A DNA stretch of 64,000 bases from Haemaphysalis longicornis (taxonomy: Eukaryota; Arthropoda; Arachnida; Ixodida; Ixodidae). How positions within the stretch are numbered: the first letter of the stretch is position 1; each line of letters opens with the position of its first letter. Below, piece by piece: positions 46,551-57,427 of the stretch. The position numbers and the translations under genes were made by a program. The stretch is taken from positions 330,323,941 to 330,387,940 of the forward strand of contig CM023448.1 of assembly GCA_013339765.2 (NCBI GenBank), given 5' to 3'. Under the pieces are notes generated by a model that ran no database searches, was not told where the DNA came from, and was given only the letters and a program-made list of their open reading frames with translations.

Positions 46551-46861
46551 TTCGCTGGTCATCCACTTTCACAGGGCAGAATGGCCTTGATTTTTTTATC
46601 TTTTCTAGGTTCTTCGCTTCATCTAGAATGAAGGGGGTGGAAACTAGGCAGCTCGAGCTGGGTTTCCGGAGACGGACTTTCGGCGACTCCAAGTACAGAT
46701 GCAGGATCTTTCTCACGCCTTGGTTGTGGGACATGGTTTTGCACGCTTAGACCTCTAGGTTTCCACAACGTGTCCAAAGATATCCTCGTATATGTGTGTT
46801 CTTTTTACCTACTGTAAAATCATGAATCCATTTCACTCTGTGAAGGTGGATGACCAGCGAA
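46551..46861. mobile_element. MITE-like element, 311 bp
   Basis: TTCGCTGGTCATCCACTTTCACAG begins the segment (first 16 bases TTCGCTGGTCATCCAC) and its complement, with small changes, ends it at 46861. This gives about 30-bp inverted repeats around a non-coding core. A single related end (GGTCATCCACCTTCACAG) stands at 52529. No clear target duplication. Confidence 0.65.
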
Positions 46862-47212
46862 GCTTGAGGTGACACAGAATGCCGAACAAAGGTATGAACT
46901 CTTAACGGAAGTCTTGGTGCGACCAGCCGTTCCTAGAGGTCATTAAATTTCGGTAGATCGTTTGTAGTAGAGGAAAGACGTATCCGTTCGAGAATCGGAG
47001 CACGGCACCTTCAAGCAGAGAGTCTCTACACGTCCCGCACACTGGGAAATTTCAGACGTCCCCGGCGTCCGGTAGTCCGGGCTATACGCGGCCTCCCTTA
47101 CGACGACGGAGGAGACGTGAAATTCAAAGTGGAGAACGGCACACGGTCGAGTTAAAGCAAGTTCGAAGCAGAGAGAAGCAAGTAAGCACGCATACACTTA
47201 CGCAAACGAGCA
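46862..47212. other. Intron spacer
   Basis: Nothing recognised. Confidence 0.4.
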
Positions 47213-47460
47213 AACGAACGAACGAACGAAACGAACGAACACGAACGGACGAACGAACGAGCGACGACGAACGAGCGAACGACGAACGAGACGAACGGAA
47301 CGAACGAACGAACGACGAGCGAACGAAACGAACGAAACGAAACGAGCGAGGAACGAAACGAAACGAACGAACGAAGAACGAACGAACGAACGAACGAACG
47401 AACGAACGAAGAAACGAACGAACGAACGAAACGAACGAACGAAACGAACGAACGAACGAA
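47213..47460 (+). repeat. (CGAA)n microsatellite, interrupted
   Basis: About 60 CGAA-type units with inserted single bases. Minus-strand frames of repeated FVRS come from it and are not proteins. Confidence 0.95.
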
Positions 47461-48864
47461 TGCACGCATGACATCGCGCTACTGAACGCCTCACACGTTT
47501 ACACCAAATTTGGGAGGTGAGTATTTGCACACGCATATTCGTTGGCGGACACAAAAAATCCGCGGAACCTTAGCCATAAACAGCTTAATTCGCTGTAAAA
47601 TTAGTTGGAGGTAGCGCTTGTTGGTGTTGCTTTTTCGTCGTCCCTCGTATAAAATACTGCGCTTGAGACGCGTTGGAAAATAAAGTACCAACTAGCCCAA
47701 AAGTTCGCCTTAAAGAGGATCTTAACAGTTTGTGGCTATTAAAAAGTTCAGGACCAAGAATGAATTTCGCTGAAGCGGGATACACGCTGCGGAAGTCATT
47801 GGGGGAGGCCTCCGTCCTTCAGTGGCATATGCTGCTGCTGCTGCCGCTGATGACGCTGATGATGATGATGATGATGATGATGGGGTGGTAGTGGTGGGGT
47901 TGTGATGTCACCAAAGATAGTTCAGATCTATTTCTGACACAAGAGAGAAGTTTTTCACCGTTATCTCAAGCGGACGCTTTTTGCCATAAAAAAAATTAAA
48001 ATTACATGCTCGATGCCTCAAAGGAGGTTCAGTATTTTTTTTTTCTTCTCCTTGAGGACATATACTTCAGCCTGGCCATTTGAGATGCCGCCCCAGTAGC
48101 TGGGGCGGGAGAGGGATAGCAGGAGAAAGAAGGGCGGTGGCGCCATGTGGACTTCATAGAATACTAGCGACTAACAGTGGAATAACTGTTTGAACTAAAA
48201 AATCTCAGCTTTCTTAGCTCTTCTAGATTTCATTTGACTAAAACAGTGCTCTATTCGTTTACAAATAAATAACTGAATGAAGTTGGCATTTCTTTCTCCC
48301 TTTTCCGTTCAATTCTTTAGCGGCATAAAACAGCGTGTCACAGACGGAGAACACCACGCAGTGCCAACCCGTCGATCAGGCCGTGCTCGGCTGTCACAAA
48401 GGATGAGGTGTACGAAGTGTGAACAGTAAGCGGACAGCCAGACACGTCGCCTTGTCGCTTCTGCTGACAGCATCCCATGTTGCCGCTGTTTGTCGCTAGG
48501 CAAATGACAAGTTTATAAACAAAAGGGAGGGGAATAGGCAAAAGCTGCAGGTTTCGAGATGCGCTGGCATTAAAATTCAAATCAGTGCGCGCTCGCGTTC
48601 TCTGAGAAGATAACAATGCACTCCAACAGGTACGCAGATACACAAATGAAAAGCCTTCTGAACAGTCGTATTTGGCGTTTCACAGCCGAGCTGCTATAGG
48701 CTTACTTCCCTGTCTTCTTGCGCCCGTAGGACGAGAAATGCCGTTATCTCCTGACTTCAACACACCCTCTACCGTTGGCCACCTCTTCGCCTCCGGCGCT
48801 TCATATTTTTATATAAGATGACGTATATTGTCTCTGAAAATAATCTTTTCCAATCTACCGTCCC
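47461..48864. other. Intron sequence with small repeats
   Basis: A GATGAT run lies at 47848-47882. The phrase CGCCTCCGGCGCTTCATATTT at 48789 recurs with changes at 51998, hinting at another diverged repeat. Confidence 0.4.
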
Positions 48865-50326
48865 AATAGTGGAGGGAGGAAATCTACTTCCACTCCCCCT
48901 TCAGTCCAACTTTTTGCCGCTTGTTCGCACCGCATTCGCATCGTCTCGAGGATTCGCGTTCTGGGACTTCGAATACAAGCGAACGGACGTAATTCCGAAA
49001 CCTTGCTAGCGCTCGAAAAAGTTGTGCACCAAACAACTACGCTAATATCTAGGATAGCTAGTCGCAACCAGGGAATTAAAGAACCTAACCTCCTACGCAT
49101 CGTACAGACTTTGTAGCAAGTCGGGTGACGTACGCCACTCAGTACCTCCGGCTACAGCGGGCAGAGACAATTAAAATAGACGCTGTCCTCCGCAGAGCCT
49201 ACAAGCGGGCCATTGGTCTCCCACTAACCCGTCCACCGAAGGATTTCAGTCCCTGATCCTTACAAATAGTTTGGATGAGCTCATCGAGGCTCAACGGCTA
49301 GGGCAGCTCGTACAGCTGACCTACAGCACAACGGGGCGCCACATACTGGACTCGCTGGGTATAGCTCACCCCCACAGCGCGTCTACCAGTTTCGCGATCC
49401 CGTCAACAATAAAGGAACACGTTCACGTCTCTCCGTTCCCGCGTAACATGCATCCTATACATAACAAGGAGCGGCGAGAGGCCAGAGCCCGTGCCCTGCA
49501 AAAACGCTTTGCGAAAGTCGAGAACGTTGCCTACGCAGACGCGGCCGATTACGCTGGTCGCGAAGCAATGCCCATAGCGGTGGTCAACAAGCAGGGTAAC
49601 ACCATCGCCTCCTGCCCTCGGTGGTTGGAAAAGAGGCAGCCATTGCTCTAGCCATGGTTGCCTCCACAAAAACCAAGAATATCATCAGCGACTCCAAATC
49701 AGCGATTCTAAATTTCTCACGAGGACACATATCAAGGGAGGCGTCCGCAATCCTAATTTCTGCTCTCCACCTCAAAAACCGGACAGGCAAGGTCAACTTA
49801 TTGTGGACACCCGCCCACTCCGGCCTTGCAGGGAACGAGTCTGCGCACGAAGCCGCTCAAAGCTTTACCGACCGAGCGGACGGCACCTCCGATGCGGACC
49901 TCGTCCCCATGTCAGGCAGGACAGGCTATTGTCATACAGTGACATCACCGGTCATTATCGTTTAGGCCGGGCCCGCCTCCCACCCGCGCACCCATCACTC
50001 AGTAAGCGACATTCGGTGGTCTGGCGACTCCTACAGGCCCATTCGTATCCAAACCCCCTTGTGTATAGCTATTGCTACCCAGGGCGCTGCTCCCCTGAGT
50101 GTCATAGATGTCAGGAACGAGCGGACCTGGCGCACATGTTATGGCAATGTCCGCAGGCTATCACAAATGGCCGCACAATCACTATCAGTGAGCAGTGGGA
50201 GACCGTGCTGCTCAGCTCCTGCCCGGAAGATCAACTCTAGGCCGTCCAGCTGGCTGAGGACGCTGCGAGAGCCCGAGGGCTCACGGCCGACGACTAAGGA
50301 TCACAGCTTGCAAACTGAATAAAGTT

Positions 50327-50412
<86 letters not shown>
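48865..50412 (+). mobile_element. LINE 3' half: RT end, RNase H, zinc segment and (CT)n tail
   Basis: In order: the end of the reverse transcriptase (LEKVVHQTTTLISRIASRNQ, near 49005-49065), a linker, RNase H with the first acidic segment VAYADAADYAG (near 49530), ISDSKSAILNF and LLWTPAHSGLAGNESAHEAA (near 49800-49860), then a CxRCQERADLAHMLWQCP zinc-type segment (near 50100) and LTADD, stop. AATAAAG and a long CT run (50327-50412) form the tail. Frameshifts near 49625 and 49960 make it dead. The RT end matches the LINE at 61.3-64 kb closely. It lies in sense orientation in intron 2. Confidence 0.88.
50328..50412 (+). repeat. (CT)n tail
   Basis: About 42 CT units directly after AATAAAGTTTA. 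The antisense LINE at 61.3 kb ends in a short CT run too, so CT is a property of this LINE family's tail. Confidence 0.9.
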
Positions 50413-50413
<1 letters not shown>

Positions 50414-50554
50414 AGCAATGCACTTGAGTTTAGAAGTGAAGACACCCCTTTGTTTCCCATGCTATTTTGACCAGTCAGAACTACCATGCTACAATTTAAA
50501 CCTTTCCCAGGCTCCTAAAGGAATTAACAAATACCAAATGGCCGTGCGTTTTTT

Positions 50555-51270
50555 TTAAAGCGAAGCTGTTAAGCAAATTGTAGTTTTTCGTGTACGCAGT
50601 TAAAAATACCAAGAAATTGCCGAGCGCCCGCACGTCAGCACGGGCCTCGCGGCGACCGCCCGGCAGGTAACAAAACCAAGAGAATGCCTAGCGCCCATGT
50701 GTACGTGCCTCGAGGTGACCGCCCAGCGTCCCCTGCGCACGTTTTTCAAGCGAAGCATACCAACTTAGGGGGATTGGCCAAGATTGCTGCGACCGCCCGC
50801 GAGTAAAAAAAACAAAGAAAATGCCTAGCGCGCTCGCGTGTGCGTGCCTTCCGACGACCGCCCAGCGTCCCCTGCGCACGCTTATCACACCCACTTAGGA
50901 AGATTGGCAAAGATAGGCAAAAAAAAAAAAAACTCCAGAGTTCGCCGTAATCGTGGAAACACTTACTCGGAAGGAGAAACACTCCAGCGTTCGCTGTAAT
51001 TGTGGCAACGCTTTCTCGGAACGAGAAAGACACGTCAAAGCGTACGCCCCTCCAAGGTGATGTCCAATGCTTATCACTTCCAAAAAAAAAAAAAAATGAT
51101 AGAAGCTCTCATTTACAGCGACAATGATGGAGTAAAGGTCGTTGCGGCAGCGAAGAAAAAGCGCATCGGCTGGAATGGTGGACTAAAACCTTCATGATGG
51201 TCGTGAAGGTTGCGTACAGCTTCGCTACCTTCGTGTCTTACGCGTTAGTGTGAGCTTCCTTCATTTTTTA
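50555..51270 (+). repeat. Dispersed repeat A, copy 2, with internal tandem units
   Basis: Matches the minus strand of 2381-2770. Within it a unit with ACCAAGAGAATGCCTAGCGC and GACCGCCCAGCGTCCCCTGCG is present two and a half times (about 50610, 50680 and 50815). A second unit with CACTCCAGCGTTCGCTGTAAT-type text (first 20 bases) repeats at 50933 and 50980. It carries no coding domain. Confidence 0.65.
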
Positions 51271-52525
51271 TTTAATTTTCCCATAAAAGCGTGCACGTTC
51301 TTGCACACTGGGAATACCGGGTTCGTATCCATGAAACTGGTCAGCAAGTAAAATGCCACTGCAGACGCAGCAGAATAAACAAAACAGATGCGGAGTTAAA
51401 AATGAAGGCGCCGGCACACGTCAAGCTATATTGAGGGCGATCGCTGGGAAGTGTAGAAGCGAACGCTGCACGCGCACGTGCCCACAAGCGCCGAGAACAA
51501 TCCCACAGTCCTATAGGCAACATCCGTGGGCGCGCGAGCTTTCAATCGGTTTGTTCAACATTGGGAGCCACCAAGTTCAACACACGCATTATAGACGAAT
51601 TATTTGGTAATTCTCTTCAAGAACACTGCCAAATTATGTTTGAAAGGTGTTGCAAGTTTCGAGAAACTAGTAAAAAAAACGCTCGTATTATAAGCCCTGG
51701 CTTGTGCGAATCCCATCCTCGGTCTTACAGAAGAGCTGCTGTCATTTAAGTGATGTTGCTTTTCAAAATGGCAATGTGGCCCAATAGTTCAAAAGAATTT
51801 GAGCGGACTGCTTTGTTTACAAGCTCGGTACTGCGGTTAGACTTTTCGGCCCCATTGTGGCCACTGGGATACAGTTAATTAAGGACATCGGTGCAGGCTT
51901 GACCTTCGTAAGCTGGCTTTTTCACATTGCGTGTTGCACAGTGAAGCCTGCCCATTCCTTCGAACTTCGGCACACAGTCTCCCTTCTACCGCCTGTTCGC
52001 CTCTGGCGCTTCATATTTCGGTTTAATAAGGCTTATTTTGGCCCTGGAAAATTAACTAGCGAGCAATGAATTTGTGTTTAGGAGGAAAGCGGACTTTAAA
52101 AACGTGGTGTATGCTTTGCATGTGTAAGCTGGCTTTCCCACATCGTCTGTTTCACAGTGGAGCCTACTAACAATCCCGCTAAACGCTTATCTGGCGCGAT
52201 GATGCAGTTCGACGGGAGCTTGTGGCCAACCAAAAATCAAATTATCAGAACGTGAAGCTTTCTACCATGCAACCTGAGTCGAAGTCCAAAATCCAAACTG
52301 CTTTCAATCGTGTCGGAATGGAGCCATCGGATAGACGTCGGCTTTATAACGTGAGGGACCACGGGAAACATTTGTTTCTTGAGGCGCTTGATGTGCCTTG
52401 GCTTATCATTATCATCTTTTTGTGAAACCCGTTGGGTAAAGTTGGCTTTCCTGCAGTGCGTTTCGCTTTTAGACGCCATCAGTGAGGCATGGAAAGCTTG
52501 GCTTTAGAAAACCAAGAAACATCTG
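51271..52525. other. Intron sequence with a weak direct repeat
   Basis: GTAAGCTGGCTTTTTCACAT at 51909 recurs with changes at 52125 and in part at 52436. Nothing else is recognised. Confidence 0.4.
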
Positions 52526-52562
52526 TGTTGGTCATCCACCTTCACAGGGTGGAGTGACATGG
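52526..52562 (+). repeat. Single end related to the MITE-like element
   Basis: GTTGGTCATCCACCTTCACA matches the terminus of the element at 46551. The opposite end is not found. Confidence 0.5.
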
Positions 52563-53015
52563 AATTTTTTTTTTCATATTTTCATCTAACGGAAGTGGCA
52601 TATGATGAGGAGGGGAAAAACTTATTCTAACGCAACATTAAGCGTCGAGGATGTCACGGGCCAGGTTCGCCAACGCCAACCGGTCCGTCAGCTGGTCCCA
52701 GGATAGCCAAGTCCGCCGTGTTGAAGGAGGAGGGTGTGGAGAATGTGGGGTCTGAATTGCAATGGGGCAGGAGGAAATACAATGTTCTAAATTGGCGCAT
52801 GGTTCAGGAAAATTGTGGCATGCTGGGGAATGTCGGATATGGTAGAGGAAGGAACGAGCAGGAGTAAGAATGGTATTAAGGTGTACGCGTCGAAGAATGC
52901 GTAGTTGCGTGGTGGTTAGGGATTTGTCTGGAACAGAAAGCGTACCAACAGTTTCTCATGATGCTTCTCATGGTGAAGCTTTATTGCCTGTTTGCAGTGG
53001 AGATTATTGTCCCAC
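52563..53015 (-). mobile_element. LINE 3' end fragment (antisense)
   Basis: The minus strand reads SLTTTQLRILRRVHLNTILT, then EPCANLEHCISSCP, then LTDRLALANLARDILDA and a stop near 52640, a pattern like the post-RNase H zinc segment and C-terminus of tick LINEs. A short 3' UTR and an A-run (a T-run on the plus strand at 52563-52573) end it. Confidence 0.6.
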
Positions 53016-53730
53016 GTGGGTGGATAAGGCCGGGGAATACCGGAGAGTCTTCCGCTAGCGCAACTGTATCGACTGCACCGCTCGAGTGCGAGCGCATGAT
53101 GTGCCGACTCAAGTCACACCGTTGCATCAATTAATTTCGGCTCGGCTCCGCTCCTCTGAGGCGACCGTGCAGCCAGCTAAGGGAGCGGTGCGCTGACCTG
53201 CACGAAAACAACATGCAATTTAAAGGGAAGCTTTCAGCCCCTCACTGATGAAGTGCGTACGCGAAAACGGCTGCAAAAGAGCCAACTTTCTCTGATGATT
53301 ATGATGACCGTGGATGAAATGTAGAAAAATTAAAACGCTTCTCTCCGAAGCTTGGCGCAAGCTCGGTTAGCCCCCCCTTGCTAAAGATTGATGTGCAGCA
53401 AAGGGGGGAGGTGACGCCGGCGTGCGATGACGCCACATATATAGGCCTAATGCCATGTTCTGATGTGAACGTAGACAGCCATTACCCCAAGCTCCACGTA
53501 CGAAGAGAATGGCGTTGCTTTGCATGCCGTAACGTTGTTAGCCGCAGGACGTTCGGCCTAACGTCGCATTTGGAGGTTTAGGACGTTGGGCGTAACGTCA
53601 CATCTTGATGCTGTACACTCGAAAAAGTAATCACGGTACCCGAAGCAGCGGGTACCGGATTCCCGCCGTGTACCTCAGACCTAAACGTTAGGCATTCGGA
53701 AAGTTGCTGTGATTAAAATAGAAAAGTGAC
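53016..53730. other. Intron sequence with a short tandem repeat
   Basis: AGGACGTT(C/G)GGC-TAACGTC(A/G)CAT occurs twice near 53545-53608. Otherwise nothing is recognised. Confidence 0.4.
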
Positions 53731-53964
53731 CCGCCGCGGTGGCTCAGTGGCGAAGTCGTTGCGCTGCTGAGCACGAGGTCGCGGGTTCGATTCCCAGCGG
53801 CGGCGGCCGCTTTTCTAATGGAGGCGAAAAGCAAAAACGCCCGTCTGTTCGAGGTTTCGGCGCACGTTAAAAATCCACAGGTGGTCAAAATTAATCCGGA
53901 GCCCTCCACTACGGCGCGCCTCATCGCCTGCGTTGCGTCGGCGCGTGAAACCCTACAATCAATC
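53731..53964 (+). mobile_element. Full-length tRNA-derived SINE (Ruka-like)
   Basis: The best copy in the window. Head: GCCGCGGTGGCTCAGTGGCG with A box, and GGTTCGATTCCC B box at 53783-53794. The body and a short CAATCAATC tail follow. It lies in sense orientation in intron 2, about 540 bases before exon 3. An inverted copy of the tail follows at once (53965-53977). Confidence 0.92.
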
Positions 53965-53977
53965 GATTGTAGGGTTT
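53948..53977. repeat. Hairpin at the SINE tail
   Basis: AAACCCTACAATC (53948-53960) and GATTGTAGGGTTT (53965-53977) are perfect 13-bp inverted arms with a 4-base loop. TAGGGTTTCTGAAAG then occurs twice downstream. Confidence 0.75.
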
Positions 53978-54502
53978 CTGAAAGATTGATTCTAGGGTTT
54001 CTGAAAGTTTGGTGCAGTGCGGTGAAGTTTCACTAAGAAACAAAGTAAAACGTAGGATATCTATTGGGGTGTCATTTATAGAAGAAATTTGGGAAAGCAA
54101 AAATGAGAATTTGCCTTTTTTATGGCTGGACGTTTTCGGAAAAATTGTAATCTGATGTTTCACGAATCACGAGGAACGCTTTTACGCCACTCGTCCCGCA
54201 TTTCGCGGCGACGCTGAAAACAGCATGCGTGCCACCCTCAACGCTGATTTGATGACAAGCGGAGTGAGCACGCACTCGGTCGAACTCCAAACGGGCAGTG
54301 CGAGCTCTCCGTAGCGCTCTGGCAGAGCGTAGTGGGCAGAGTGTGGGGGATGGGGAAGCGTGCGATGCCCACTTTTCCGGTATGGGCAGCAGCAATCACC
54401 TAGCCACAAATTTTTGTTTTCAGTGGGAAACGTACGGGGTTGTCTTCAGAACCAACTTCCTCATGTTGACTGTTACGTCACATTTCTGTTTTCCTGGCAC
54501 AG
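53978..54502. other. End of intron 2
   Basis: Nothing recognised until the branch and acceptor region. A strong pyrimidine tract and CAG (CATTTCTGTTTTCCTGGCACAG, last 20 bases) end at 54502. Confidence 0.55.
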
Positions 54503-54602
54503 ATGCACCCCGTACGACTGCCCGTCATTGAACTGCCGCATGGAGGCCGAAGATGGACTCTATCCCTTGTGTTGCCCCAGACCTGTATACGTGGAACAGT
54601 GA
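54503..54602 (+). CDS. SVWC gene, coding exon 3 and stop
   Basis: Entering in phase 2 (GA+A = Glu), the exon reads CTPYDCPSLNCRMEAEDGLY, then PLCCPRPVYVEQ, stop TGA at 54600-54602. The cysteine order C, C, C and the terminal CC-P complete the eight-cysteine SVWC pattern, a close family match at the position where the CC pair normally ends the domain. The acceptor has a long pyrimidine tract and CACAG. The first in-frame ATG at 54503 is a coincidence of the acceptor and not a start. The 14.7-kb intron before it is the longest in the gene. Confidence 0.87.
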
Positions 54603-54744
54603 CGCCGCTTCTCGCATTTCTCCTGCGTGACCCTCATCAACAAAGCTTTTGTAAGCAGTTACTGGGCAAATTGAGAAATGAGGAGAGCCTATGTGAGAAG
54701 ACAGTCACATTGCTTGTATGTAGTCACATATGTCATATACTTCT

Positions 54745-54868
54745 GTTAAACTGCATGAACATGAAACACACGATGGTTATCCTCCATGCGATGCACAATT
54801 GTGTATTGTTAAACTGCATGAACATGAAACACACAAGGTTATCCTCCATACGATGCACAATTGTGTAT
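54745..54868 (+). repeat. 63-bp tandem duplication in the 3' UTR
   Basis: GTTAAACTGCATGAACATGA with the following 43 bases (54745-54807) is repeated at 54808-54868 with only a few changes. The second unit leads straight into the AATAAA signal. Confidence 0.85.
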
Positions 54869-54869
54869 A

Positions 54870-54875
54870 AATAAA
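54870..54875 (+). terminator. Polyadenylation signal of the SVWC gene
   Basis: AATAAA within TGTATAAATAAATGTCC, 268 bases after the stop codon. GT-rich sequence follows at 54895-54925. A further AATAAA lies near 54942. Cleavage is expected at about 54890. Confidence 0.7.
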
Positions 54876-54890
54876 TGTCCAACCATGAAG

Positions 54891-56159
54891 TGCTCTTCGT
54901 TATGAATGAAAATGCGCGTTAGTTATGTAGGTGCAATCGTAAATAAATGTCGGGTAACCATTCAATGGCATTTCCTTTATTGAAGCTTCCAGCGTAGCTG
55001 TCAAGGCATGCCGGCTGATATTAATTTAGGTTAATAAACATGTTCACTACGGCAAGACGTGGTGTGTACTTCGTTTGGGCAGCGTTGCGATTTCGAATGC
55101 TAATAAAAACATACACTGGAAAGCATCAGCAAGAAAATAAAAATGCTATCGTGCTCTCGCCTTGCTTTTTCCACCCTGCTTGTGACCATTCCTGAAACAA
55201 CACTCGCATCGCTACTAACCCGATCCACAAGACCATGTTTCGACCCTGCCGGACCCATTGAATTTTTTTTTTATTTTCGTGAGCTTGTGACGCGCGATAA
55301 CTACGGCAATTGATCCTTCAAACAAAGTTTGCACGTGAAGCCTCAAGTTGCGTCACTTTGTTACCATGTCTAGTTCTGTTGTTGTTGCTTAGCTGTGTAG
55401 GGAGTGGATCTGATGAAAAATTAATTAATTAATAATAATTAATAATTTTATTGCACTAACTAATTGACTGACTGACTAAAGAAATAACTGACTAACTACC
55501 TATTTAGGTAACTAACTAACTAACAGGCCGACCCACCCTCCGAACCAGTATCAATATTTCAAGCGAAAGCGATGCACCGGGCTAACTAACGGCATCTTCC
55601 GCATATCAGTAAAGCTACATTCAAAATGGCTTGGATTTTTTTGCTTTGTGTGTATGAAAAACCCGTCCGTGCGAAGCGCATGTTTTGTAGTACATTACTA
55701 TTTCACATGCTCTCTAAATTGCCCCAAATAGCTAACATCCACAGATTTCGGAGTCTCCCTTCAAAATCTTGCATATGGGTGACATTAGTGGCATGGATAT
55801 GTCACAGACCATATGTTAAATTTATGTACAGGAGCCTCATCCTTAAGCACAGTCGAGCTCACTACAATTTGGAAACATAGATTCAGACCTACATTCCTCA
55901 AAGTGCAGATGTCCAGCAAAAAATATCCGTCACACTGTTGCGAATTCACGGAGCGAAAGAAAAAAATTGGCGCAGCTTGCACTAGCGGTGCAAGGCTGGA
56001 GAAACAGCAGATCTGGCGGCCCCTCTCCATTCGTCAGAGACCCGGCTCTTGCACCTCACATGGATTTCCGAACTTGCCGCTGAAAGTTCTCCATGACTGG
56101 CTGGCCCGGATCGTTCTTTCCGCAGGCTTTGACATCTCTCCCAAAGTGGACCGCGTTAG
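54891..56159. other. Unassigned sequence downstream of the gene
   Basis: Short ATTAATT and ACTAACTA runs near 55420-55520. No gene or element is recognised. Confidence 0.4.
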
Positions 56160-57170
56160 CACGCGCTAGAACCGGCGGCAACTGGCTTCACGCACTCAGC
56201 GCTCTAGCGCGAGCTGTCATGTGCTTCCCATTTCAGGCGCGAACGCACGTAAATGGGCGCAGAAGAAGAGCAGGCGAGAGATCACGCCATGAACGCTGGG
56301 CAGCGTGCTCTCGAAGGTCGAGCGGTGCCGGCCGGCGCGCGCGATGACGTCAGAGCTAGGCGAAGCTTGGCTCCACCTACAAGGCTTGGCGAAGGTCATG
56401 CCGGGCACCTCGCGCCGCAGGAGCGTTTTCTTGGCTTTTTTTTAGATGCAAAGCATCTCTTAGTCGACCCTCCGTCGTCCCTCGGCGTCCGGCGTCCGCA
56501 CCTCTCCACCTCGTACCCCTCTCCACGCCAGCTGTGATAACGCCGCTCTCCTCTCGCCGCTCGGCTCGTCTTAGTGCCGGCTCAGGAAGACACCGCCAAC
56601 ACTGTCGCTCCAGGAGCCCTTAAAGGGGAAGCGCGCTCGTCTCGTGCCGGCCCAGGAAGACACTGGCGACACTGTCGCTCCAGGAGCCATCTCATGGTCG
56701 GGGCTATGTCCCTCCCTTGTTGTTGCGCCGTCCACACCCCCACTGCGCATGCGCGTCTCTCCTCCATTCTCCTCTCCTCCAGCTGTATAAAAGCAGGTGC
56801 GCGCGCTGCGCGGCGTTCAGTCTGCTCCGAGACACCGCCTGCGCCAGTTCTGCTCCGGTGTGGAACCTACACGGAACCCCCATGCTTTGCATCACCACAT
56901 AGTTCCCTTCGGGGAGCTGGTGTAATTTTTGCGAACTGCCAACGGACCAAGCTCAAGCTTAAACAGATCTGCTGTTAAAATAGAACATCACCAAACGGCA
57001 CGCTGGATGCAAGTGGGGGACTAACCGGGGAACCAAGCGCGAAAAGGCCTTAAAGGGGCAGATGCGCTCCCCTCTGTCTCTGCGCATCTGTCTCGCCGTT
57101 CTTCGTTTTTTTTCTGTCCTAATTTGTAGCGGTCGTTTTCTTGAAGAAATATGCACCAACTATCCAAAAG
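56160..57170 (+). repeat. GC-rich repeat-like segment with a core promoter
   Basis: CpG-rich text with an internal tandem duplication: GTGCCGGCYCAGGAAGACAC through CACTGTCGCTCCAGGAGCC at 56574-56623 and 56644-56695. A T-run and ATGCAAAGCATCTCTTAGTC mark a likely repeat boundary near 56440. It contains a TATA/Inr pair. It may be part of a retroelement promoter or LTR. The frames of up to 134 residues show no domain. Confidence 0.45.
56786..56822 (+). promoter_or_regulatory. TATA box and initiator
   Basis: TATAAAAG at 56786-56793 and TCAGTC (arthropod Inr type) at 56817-56822. The Inr A is 33 bases after the first T of TATA, the right spacing for a Pol II core promoter firing on the plus strand. 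No open frame with a recognised product follows. Confidence 0.6.
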
Positions 57171-57179
57171 AATATTTCC

Positions 57180-57427
57180 TTAATAGGGCCATGAAGACAA
57201 AACACAAGTTTGGTTCATTCAAAGGACTGCCTCGTTAGAATCAAACTGGCACCACTTTTAACGTAAACTTCGCTAAAATAAGCTATACAATTAGGAAAAC
57301 AGCGGAAGGGCCATGCGACCCACTAGCTCATTCCTGCCACAGAACCTATGATGTCATACCAGCCAGCTCTGCGATTGGCGGAGGCCGGCAAAAACAAACG
57401 CAAATTAGGCAGAGCTTATAAGCTTGC
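57180..57427 (-). repeat. Dispersed repeat B, copy 2
   Basis: Inverted match to 15102-15350, for example GATTGGCGGAGGCCGGCAAA, CAGAACCTATGATGTCA and CCATGAAGACAAAACACAAG. The match ends where the 3' end of the antisense LINE begins, so the LINE probably inserted into this repeat. Confidence 0.6.

Larger units (their letters stand above)
28898..54890 (+). other. SVWC gene model (whole transcription unit)
   Basis: Secreted single-domain von Willebrand factor type C protein. The exons are 1A (28898-29000) or 1B (36202-36310), then 2 (39694-39805) and 3 (54503-54602). All junctions use GT...AG with matching phases 1 and 2. The mature part has eight cysteines in the order C, CxxxxC, CxxxxC, C, CC, the SVWC pattern. 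Arthropod SVWC proteins include insect Vago-type proteins and the tick salivary 8.9-kDa group, which act outside cells in immunity or feeding. The exact role here is unknown. Introns of 3.4 or 10.7 kb and 14.7 kb are filled with repeats. No transcripts were available to prove the model. Confidence 0.8.

Noticed and set aside
47124..47554. Three frames of repeated Phe-Val-Arg-Ser
   Set aside because: Translation of the (CGAA)n microsatellite in different frames.
54503..54874. 123-residue frame starting at the ATG of 54503
   Set aside because: The ATG is the first codon-like triplet after a splice acceptor. The frame that fits the family starts one base later and ends at 54602.
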